A stretch of 6,399 bases of DNA from Candidatus Eiseniibacteriota bacterium (GTDB lineage Bacteria > Joyebacterota > Joyebacteria > Joyebacterales > Joyebacteraceae): contig DAOWCM010000128.1 of assembly GCA_030639555.1 (NCBI GenBank), positions 1-6,399 on the forward strand. The letters run 5' to 3'. Made by a program: the position numbers and the translations under genes. The notes below the pieces were generated by a model, which saw only the letters and a program-made list of their open reading frames with translations, did not search any database and was not told the origin of the DNA. Numbering within the stretch: position 1 is the stretch's first letter; the number at the start of each line of letters is the position of its first letter. Shown one piece after another: positions 1-4,815 of this stretch.

Positions 1-88
1 CCAGTCAGGCAGTAGCTCCGTAGGGATTCTGTGACACGAGAGTTGGAGGCGCCGGGGCCTCGTCCCGTCTGGCGCGGTCGGGGGTGAC
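1..88. other. Left-edge non-coding leader before the first gene
   Basis: All three forward frames contain an early stop (TAG at 13-15, TAG at 21-23, TGA at 32-34). At most the last few codons of an upstream gene could therefore lie here, and none is recognisable. I see no convincing sigma-70 type -35/-10 pair and no T-tract terminator. In the frame of the first gene, no ATG, GTG or TTG lies between the stop at 32-34 and position 89. The operon promoter, if near, may lie left of the window. Confidence 0.5.
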
Positions 89-2332
89 ATGACTGAGCAG
101 GTACCGAAGCAAGTGGACCTGAGGGCTTACCTGAAGGCGGTGTGGCGGCGGAAGTGGTTCCTTATCATTCCCGTCGTCGTTGCCGGGGTGGTCGGGGCCG
201 TGACGGCTCAGATGCTGCCTCCGATATACGAGGCCAAGAGCACGGTCGTTGTGAGGGTCTCCGACAGGCTGTCCGAGCCCCTGGCGCGGCTCGTCGGCAG
301 ATCCCCGATGGAGGGACGTCTGACGCGTCTGCAGGAGAAGGTGAAGAGCACTTCCTTCCTCGTTGAGTTGGTGAGAACGCTCGATATCGCGGACGATGAC
401 GCTATCCAGCGCTGGGCGCGGGATCAGAATCGAAAGGACCCGTCCGTTTCCGTGGAGGAGCTGGCCGAGTCCAGAGCGGTCTCGTACCTCAAGCCTCGCA
501 TCGCCGTCGTCAGGACATCCTCGACCGGATTCCAGATCGTCGCGCGCGACTACGAACCCGAACGGGCCACGCTGCTCGCCCAGCACATCACCAACGCGTT
601 TGTCAGCGCGTCGAACCGCGAACAGCTGGAGGAGATCCGTTCCATCCACGACTTCAGCGTCGAACAGCTCGTCATCTACAAGCAGAAGCTCGACGACGCG
701 GAGAGACAGATGCAGCGGTTCCAGGAGAACAGGATCGCGAGCAGTCCGGTCGCAAACCCGGTCACGGCACAGAACGTCAATCGCGTCGACGTGCTCATGA
801 GCCAGGCGCAGGTGGAAGGTGACGACGCCGCGGAGGCTCTCGCGGACAGGAGGACAACGCTGCGCTCCCTCGCTCCGGCCGAGTACGACATCCTGGCCGG
901 CCTGACCTCGACGACGCTCCAGTCGGAGTCTAACCAGCTGATCTCGCTCGAGCGCGAGGTCGCGTCCGTGCTCGTCCGGTCGTCCTCGGACGGACCGGAG
1001 ATAAGCTCGCTCTACGTCAGCATCGCCGAGAACAAGTCCCAGCTTCGCTCCGAAGCGAGAGAACTAGCCCGCAACAGCTTCCCGGGGCTCTCCATGGGCA
1101 TCGTCAACGCCTACGCCGAGCTCAAGATAGCGGAGATCGAGGGGAGCATGATCTCTGAGCGCCTGAGCATTCTCCAGCGCTTCATGTGGGACTATACGCA
1201 GGGCAGGGTGAGCGCGCCGGAAGAGGAGATGGAACTCACACGGCTCAGGCAGGAAGTGGAGAGCAACAGGGCGCTCTACGAGGCGTTCCTCGAGCAGTCG
1301 GCCGCGGGTCAGATCACCGAGGCGCTCGAGGCCGCGCGCGCCGGAGGGCGCTTCGAGGTCATCGAGCCGCCCGTGCGGCCAACGAGTCCCGTCGCGCCGG
1401 ACAGGCCGATGATCATCATGCTCTCTCTCTTCGGCGGCCTGGTCATCGGTCTGGGCATTGTGCTGGCGACGGAACAGAGCGACACATCGTTCAAGGACGT
1501 CGCCGATATAGAGGCCGTTCTCGGGCTGCCGGTCATGGCGACCGTTCCCGAGGCCGAGATACTCCACTCGATCGGTTCCAGGGAGAAACAGCTGCGCCGC
1601 GGCGGCACGAAGGCCACCAGCGGCGATTCGATGCTCCTTCGCTACATGGTGCGCGAGACGCCCATGTCGTTCGAGTTCAGGCGACTGGCCAGGAAGCTAG
1701 CGAAGAAGAACGGCGGGGACATCCCGAAATCGATCCTCGTTACGAGTTCGAACAGGGGGGAAGGCAAGACCACCGCCGCGGCCTGTCTGGCCATCACGCT
1801 TGCCAAGCACTACGGGCGCCGAGTCGCGCTGGTCGACTGCGACCTCAGGAAGCCGCGCTTGCACATGCTGATGGAGGTCGCGCAGCGTCCCGGCCTCACC
1901 GACGCGATGGAGCGGGGCAACCTGCTGGGAAGCGACATGCGGGCCACCGCGCTCGACAACCTCTTCGTCGTGCCGAGCGGAACGAGACAGAGCGAGCCGA
2001 CCTGGCTCCTCGAGTCGCTTCCCGGCTCCAGGGTCATGTCGGAGCTTCTGGGCAGCTTCGACCACGTGATCCTCGACACCGCGCCCAACGTCGCCGTGCC
2101 CGACGCGCTGCTTCTCTCGTGCGAGGTCGACGGGGTCATCATAGTTCTGAGAGCGGGAGCCACGCCCCGCGAGGTCGTCATGCGTGGGGTTCAGCTGCAG
2201 CTGGAGGAGAAGGAGAACGTGCTGGGGCTCATCGTCAACAACCTCGAGCGCGTGCTGCCCTACTACTACGATTACAGGTACTACGGCTACGGTGCTTCGG
2301 AGACCGAGTTGAAGGACGAATCGGAAGAGTGA
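89..2332 (+). CDS. Wzz chain-length determinant fused to BY-kinase (Wzc-like tyrosine autokinase)
   Basis: This 747-residue inner-membrane protein should control polymer length and export of a surface polysaccharide, with ATP-dependent tyrosine autophosphorylation of its cytoplasmic domain. Seen: a short cytoplasmic start; membrane segment 1 at about residues 23-41; a periplasmic Wzz region of about 400 residues with helical, coiled-coil-like stretches (about 185-215, 275-330, 380-405); a proline-rich motif (about 425-440); and membrane segment 2 at about 441-460. The kinase domain follows, with an oligomerisation motif EX2RX2R (E529, R532, R535), Walker A SSNRGEGKTT (553-562), Walker A' VALVDCDLRKP (579-589) and Walker B ILDTAP (661-666). 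The C-terminal tail has seven tyrosines in residues 725-734, the usual phosphorylation cluster, followed by an acidic end. Size and order match Wzc-type fusions such as E. coli Wzc (about 720 residues). ATG 89 is the only usable start after the in-frame stop at 32-34; its ribosome site (a G run at 80-84) is poor. It is the first gene of the cluster, 7 bases before the epimerase. The partner Wza exporter and the phosphatase are not in view. The family is certain; the exported polymer is unknown. Confidence 0.95.
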   Translation: MTEQVPKQVDLRAYLKAVWRRKWFLIIPVVVAGVVGAVTAQMLPPIYEAKSTVVVRVSDRLSEPLARLVGRSPMEGRLTRLQEKVKSTSFLVELVRTLDIADDDAIQRWARDQNRKDPSVSVEELAESRAVSYLKPRIAVVRTSSTGFQIVARDYEPERATLLAQHITNAFVSASNREQLEEIRSIHDFSVEQLVIYKQKLDDAERQMQRFQENRIASSPVANPVTAQNVNRVDVLMSQAQVEGDDAAEALADRRTTLRSLAPAEYDILAGLTSTTLQSESNQLISLEREVASVLVRSSSDGPEISSLYVSIAENKSQLRSEARELARNSFPGLSMGIVNAYAELKIAEIEGSMISERLSILQRFMWDYTQGRVSAPEEEMELTRLRQEVESNRALYEAFLEQSAAGQITEALEAARAGGRFEVIEPPVRPTSPVAPDRPMIIMLSLFGGLVIGLGIVLATEQSDTSFKDVADIEAVLGLPVMATVPEAEILHSIGSREKQLRRGGTKATSGDSMLLRYMVRETPMSFEFRRLARKLAKKNGGDIPKSILVTSSNRGEGKTTAAACLAITLAKHYGRRVALVDCDLRKPRLHMLMEVAQRPGLTDAMERGNLLGSDMRATALDNLFVVPSGTRQSEPTWLLESLPGSRVMSELLGSFDHVILDTAPNVAVPDALLLSCEVDGVIIVLRAGATPREVVMRGVQLQLEEKENVLGLIVNNLERVLPYYYDYRYYGYGASETELKDESEE

Positions 2333-2343
2333 TGACGGCATGA
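2332..2343 (+). other. Overlapping stop/start junction with a three-codon mini-ORF
   Basis: The stop of the kinase gene (TGA 2330-2332) overlaps an ATG at 2332-2334. That ATG opens the reading Met-Thr-Ala and then a TGA at 2341-2343, which itself overlaps the epimerase ATG (2340-2342) as ATGA. A purine-rich site (GGAAGAG, 2323-2329) precedes both starts. Ribosomes finishing the kinase could restart at either ATG. The arrangement would allow translational coupling, but it is short enough to be chance. Confidence 0.4.
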
Positions 2344-3524
2344 TTGAGATTCTCTCGGTGTTCGGGACACGTCCCGAAGCGATCAAGATGGCGCCGCTCC
2401 TGGCCGAACTCGGCCGGCGGAGCGATGTCATGTCGTCGCGCGTGTGCGTAACGGCGCAGCACCGAGAGATGCTGGACCAGGTGCTTGAGGTGTTCGGGAT
2501 CACTCCCGAGATCGACCTGGACGTCATGACGGAGAACCAGTCGCCGAGCCGGGTGACCGGAGCGGTCCTCGAGAGCCTCGAGGGCATTCTCGCGGAACGC
2601 CCTCCAGATCTTGTGCTCGTCCACGGCGATACCACCACGACGATGGCCGCCTCGCTGGCGGCCTTCTATCACCAGATACCGGTCGGTCACGTCGAGGCGG
2701 GCCTTCGAACCGGCTGTCGCTACTGCCCCTTCCCGGAGGAGATGAACCGGGTGGTGACCGACTCGGTGGCGACGTTTCACTTCGCGCCCACGCGGGCCGC
2801 CGCCGTCAATCTACTGAAGTCCGGAGTGTCGAAGGACTCCATCACGGTCACCGGCAACACAGTAATAGACGCGCTCCTGGACGTTGCGGGGCGCCCCCAC
2901 CATGAGGAGCTCGGGGTACCGACCGACGGCCGGGTCATTCTGGTAACGGCGCACCGCCGCGAGAATCACGGCGAGCCGCTCGAGAACATATGTCACGCGC
3001 TTCGGGACGTCGCCGACGCGTTCCCCGACGTGCGCGTGGTCTACCCCGTTCACCTGAATCCGAACGTCCAGCGCGTCGCGCACCATGTCCTCGGCGACCA
3101 TGAGCGGATCCTCCTTCTGGAGCCTCTGTCCTACGTGCCGTTCGTCCGGATCATGAAGGAGTCGTTCTTCGTGGTTACCGATTCCGGGGGGCTACAAGAG
3201 GAGGCGCCGTCGCTCGGGAAGCCCGTGCTCGTGCTGCGCAATGAGACGGAACGTCCGGAGGCGGTCGAGGCCGGGACGGTCAAGCTTGTCGGCACCGACC
3301 GTGACGCGATCGTTGAGGAGATGACGAGGCTCCTCACTGACGACGCGGCCTACATTGCGATGGCCGAGGCGGTCAACCCGTACGGCGACGGCCGGGCCAG
3401 CGTGAGGATCGCCGATGCGATCGCGTGCGAGTTCGAGCTGCCGGGCGCGCGCCGCCCCGCCGAGTTCGAGCCCGAGGCGCCCGGGCGCCGGGACGAGCTC
3501 ACGCGGCAAGAGACCGGAGGATAG
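2340..3524 (+). CDS. wecB: UDP-N-acetylglucosamine 2-epimerase, non-hydrolysing
   Basis: This cytoplasmic enzyme interconverts UDP-GlcNAc and UDP-ManNAc, supplying ManNAc-type precursors for surface polysaccharides. It has 394 residues (E. coli WecB 376) with the GT-B-like fold signatures of the family. The N-terminal motif FGTRPEAIKMAP is at residues 8-19, HGDTTTT at 95-101, VGHVEAGLRT at 115-124, FPEEMNR at 131-137, TGNTVIDAL at 171-179 and AHRREN at 204-209. The UDP-binding region SGGLQEEAPSLGKPV is at 282-296, followed by ETERPEA at 302-308. By motif alignment, the catalytic residues of E. coli WecB (D95, E117, E131, H213) correspond to D97, E119, E133 and H205, all present. Odd points: two cysteines, C126 and C129, sit in the active-site loop where relatives usually carry Asn/Asp and Ser. 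There is also a charged, Pro/Glu/Arg-rich C-terminal tail (about 370-394) beyond the usual end. The start fits the family N-terminus. It lies 7 bases after the kinase gene and 3 bases before the glycosyltransferase. No UDP-ManNAc dehydrogenase is next to it, so the fate of the ManNAc is open. The symbol follows family membership; mnaA is an equivalent name. Confidence 0.95.
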   Translation: MIEILSVFGTRPEAIKMAPLLAELGRRSDVMSSRVCVTAQHREMLDQVLEVFGITPEIDLDVMTENQSPSRVTGAVLESLEGILAERPPDLVLVHGDTTTTMAASLAAFYHQIPVGHVEAGLRTGCRYCPFPEEMNRVVTDSVATFHFAPTRAAAVNLLKSGVSKDSITVTGNTVIDALLDVAGRPHHEELGVPTDGRVILVTAHRRENHGEPLENICHALRDVADAFPDVRVVYPVHLNPNVQRVAHHVLGDHERILLLEPLSYVPFVRIMKESFFVVTDSGGLQEEAPSLGKPVLVLRNETERPEAVEAGTVKLVGTDRDAIVEEMTRLLTDDAAYIAMAEAVNPYGDGRASVRIADAIACEFELPGARRPAEFEPEAPGRRDELTRQETGG

Positions 3525-3527
3525 GGA

Positions 3528-4295
3528 ATGCTGCTTGTGATGCTGCCCGCATACAACGAGGTGGATTCGATCGCGCCGCTCCTGACGCGCATCGCCCGCA
3601 CGTTCGAGGAACTCGATGGAGACGCGGGCGTTCTCCTGGTCGACGACGGGAGTACGGACGGGACCGTCGAGCGCGCCGAGGAGACCGCGAGGTCAGTAGG
3701 GCTTCTGCTGACGGTCGCCGCCCACGAGACCAACCAGGGGCTGGGCGCCGCGCTCAAGACCGGGTTCACGCGCGGCAGCGAGCTGGTCGGCCGGGACGGC
3801 GTGCTGGTCGGGATGGACGCGGACAACACGCACGACCCGGCGGTCATACCTTCTATGCTCAAGAGGCTCGACGAGGGCTACGACGTGGTCATCGCGTCCC
3901 GCTATGCGCCCGGTGGGGAGGAGGTGGGGCTGTCGCTCCTCCGCAGCATTCTGAGCAGGGGGGCGAGCACGACCCTGAGGCTCTTTCTTCCCGTCGAGGG
4001 AGCGCGCGACTACTCGTGCGGATACAGGGCCTACAGGGGGTCCGCGCTCGCCCGGGCACTTGAGGTGCACGGAGACAATCTCATTACCGAGACGGGGTTC
4101 GTTTCCTCGGCCGAGGTCCTCCTCAAGCTCGCTTACCTTCCGTCTCGCGTGACCGAGGTGCCGCTCGTTCTCAGGTACGACCTCAAGGGCGGCGCGAGCA
4201 AGATGAACATAGCGGACACCATCAAGCGCTACCTGCGGATGATAACAGTCGGCCGAAAGGCCATAAGGCACCGGGGCGACTCAACGGCACACTGA
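3528..4295 (+). CDS. GT2 glycosyltransferase, polyprenyl-phosphate sugar synthase (DPM1/ArnC-like)
   Basis: This 255-residue GT-A enzyme is expected to transfer a sugar from a nucleotide donor to polyprenyl phosphate at the cytoplasmic face of the membrane. Seen in order: PAYNE (7-11), the nucleotide-binding VDDGSTDGT (38-46), NQGLGAALKTGF (69-80), the metal-binding stretch DADNTHDP (97-104), ASRYAPGG (123-130) and RDYSCGYRAY (160-169). This set is characteristic of dolichol/polyprenol-phosphate mannose or glucose synthases. There is no C-terminal transmembrane hairpin, unlike ArnC or GtrB, so it resembles the short, soluble DPM1 form and would bind the membrane peripherally. A basic, amphipathic-looking tail (about 225-248) could help. 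The ATG is preceded by GGAGG at 3516-3520 with good spacing, and PAYNE begins at residue 7, so no other start is likely. Only 3 bases separate it from the epimerase stop (TAG 3522-3524), which suggests coupling. The flippase-like and GT-C genes downstream support a lipid-linked sugar donor. The sugar (Man, Glc, HexNAc or other) cannot be deduced. Confidence 0.9.
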   Translation: MLLVMLPAYNEVDSIAPLLTRIARTFEELDGDAGVLLVDDGSTDGTVERAEETARSVGLLLTVAAHETNQGLGAALKTGFTRGSELVGRDGVLVGMDADNTHDPAVIPSMLKRLDEGYDVVIASRYAPGGEEVGLSLLRSILSRGASTTLRLFLPVEGARDYSCGYRAYRGSALARALEVHGDNLITETGFVSSAEVLLKLAYLPSRVTEVPLVLRYDLKGGASKMNIADTIKRYLRMITVGRKAIRHRGDSTAH

Positions 4296-4335
4296 GCATC
4301 GGACCGGCCCGACGAGAACACCGGAAGGGGTCTAC

Positions 4336-4695
4336 ATGAAGGGAATCCCACTGATCCTCCTGGCGGTCATGCTCGGCGCAACGGGGCAGATCGTCATGAA
4401 GAAGGGGATGCAGATCTACGGGGAGGTGAGCGCGGCGAGCGTGTGGGGACAGCTGCTCCCGATCCTCAAGACGCCGCAGGTGTTGATCGGTTTCATCTGC
4501 TACGGCGTGAGCGCCATCCTCTGGATCGCGGTCGTGTCCAACGTCGACCTGAGCCTGGCCTACCCGATGGTCAGCCTCGCGTACGTCATTGTGTTCGTGG
4601 CCTCGTGGCTGCTCCTGGGGGAGCAGATATCCGCGCTCAGGGTGGTGGGGCTTCTCATCATCGTTGCCGGTGTGGTCGTGATCTCGAGGAGCTGA
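4336..4695 (+). CDS. Small four-helix DMT/SMR-superfamily protein, ArnE-like lipid-linked sugar flippase candidate
   Basis: This 119-residue integral membrane protein has four predicted helices at about 3-20, 47-66, 71-93 and 99-117. Its length fits the SMR fold (ArnE 111, EmrE 110 residues). Motifs resemble ArnE of the aminoarabinose pathway more than drug exporters. Helix 1 has GATGQ (14-18), as in ArnE's AGQ segment, then MKKG. Helix 3 has LAYPMVSLAYV (74-84), like ArnE's IAYPMLSLNFV, then GEQIS (95-99). When helix 1 is aligned to EmrE on the shared MK, the essential proton/drug-binding E14 falls on a glycine, which argues against EmrE-type multidrug antiport. The start has a purine-rich site at 4323-4330 (GAAGGGG core) and the hydrophobic helix begins directly after it. 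It sits 40 bases after the polyprenyl-phosphate sugar synthase and upstream of a GT-C enzyme. That context suggests it moves a polyprenyl-phosphate sugar across the membrane, probably as a homodimer because only one such gene is seen. The fold is clear; the substrate is inferred. Confidence 0.82.
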   Translation: MKGIPLILLAVMLGATGQIVMKKGMQIYGEVSAASVWGQLLPILKTPQVLIGFICYGVSAILWIAVVSNVDLSLAYPMVSLAYVIVFVASWLLLGEQISALRVVGLLIIVAGVVVISRS

Positions 4696-4703
4696 CGTCC
4701 CTG

Positions 4704-4739
4704 GTTCCGGGAGGTGGCGGTGCCCCCCCGTTCCGGAAC
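4704..4739 (+). repeat. Inverted repeat, possible RNA hairpin downstream of the flippase-like gene
   Basis: GTTCCGG (4704-4710) and CCGGAAC (4733-4739) are perfect 7-base complements around a 22-base loop. The loop itself has G-rich (4713-4720) and C-rich (4723-4729) arms that could pair further. The hairpin starts 8 bases after the flippase stop. No U-tract follows, so it is not a standard intrinsic terminator. It could be an attenuator, an mRNA-stability element, or only a product of high GC. Confidence 0.35.
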
Positions 4740-4742
4740 TCT

Positions 4743-4803
4743 GAGAGAAGTGGTTTCGTCTCGGTCCCGGGGTCCCGGAGAGAAGGCGTCGCTTCGGTCC
4801 CGG
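4743..4803 (+). repeat. Imperfect direct duplication (GAGAGAAG...TCGGTCCCGG, two copies)
   Basis: Copy 1 has GAGAGAAG at 4743-4750 and TCGGTCCCGG at 4761-4770, with 10 bases between. Copy 2 has GAGAGAAG at 4778-4785 and TCGGTCCCGG at 4794-4803, with 8 bases between. The core GGTCCCGG also occurs in immediate tandem at 4763-4770 and 4771-4778, so it is present three times. The order of the two words is kept, which suggests a diverged local duplication rather than chance words. The last copy lies directly against the ribosome site of the GT-C gene. Confidence 0.5.
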
Positions 4804-4804
4804 T

Positions 4805-4809
4805 GGAGG
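4805..4809 (+). promoter_or_regulatory. Ribosome binding site fixing the GT-C gene start
   Basis: GGAGG lies six bases upstream of ATG 4816. It favours this start over in-frame GTG codons further upstream (4714, 4720, 4750), which lack comparable sites and would add an arginine-rich, non-family N-terminus. Confidence 0.75.
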
Positions 4810-4815
4810 AACTCG

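Larger units (their letters stand above)
4696..4815. other. Repeat-bearing spacer between flippase-like and GT-C genes
   Basis: This is the longest gap in the cluster (120 bases). It contains an inverted repeat (4704-4739), a run of seven C (4723-4729), repeated GGTCCCGG and GAGAGAAG units, and the ribosome site of the next gene. The frame shared by the flippase-like gene and the GT-C gene is open throughout: 40 codons without a stop lie between TGA 4693-4695 and ATG 4816. No separate small gene with a ribosome site is convincing here, and I see no clear promoter boxes. Confidence 0.6.

Noticed and set aside
49..75. Possible hairpin GCGCC/GGCGC before the first gene
   Set aside because: Only five perfect pairs with a loose, wobble-rich interior and no T-run; expected by chance at this GC content.
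1186..2343. A 385-codon open frame on the + strand overlapping the kinase gene
   Set aside because: Its product is arginine-, glycine- and alanine-rich without domain signatures, while the overlapping frame encodes clear BY-kinase motifs. Long empty frames are common opposite GC-rich coding sequence.
1697..2638. A 313-codon open frame on the - strand spanning the kinase/epimerase junction
   Set aside because: It is antisense to two well-supported genes, has no recognisable motif and shows low-complexity Arg/Ser/His-rich composition.
4693..4695. TGA read as a sense codon (recoding)
   Set aside because: The kinase, GT2 and flippase-like genes all end in TGA at the expected family length, and no in-frame TGA occurs within recognised domains, so TGA acts as a normal stop here.
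4723..4729. Run of seven C as a programmed frameshift site
   Set aside because: It lies in the spacer outside any supported coding region, and neither shifted frame would join recognisable protein parts.
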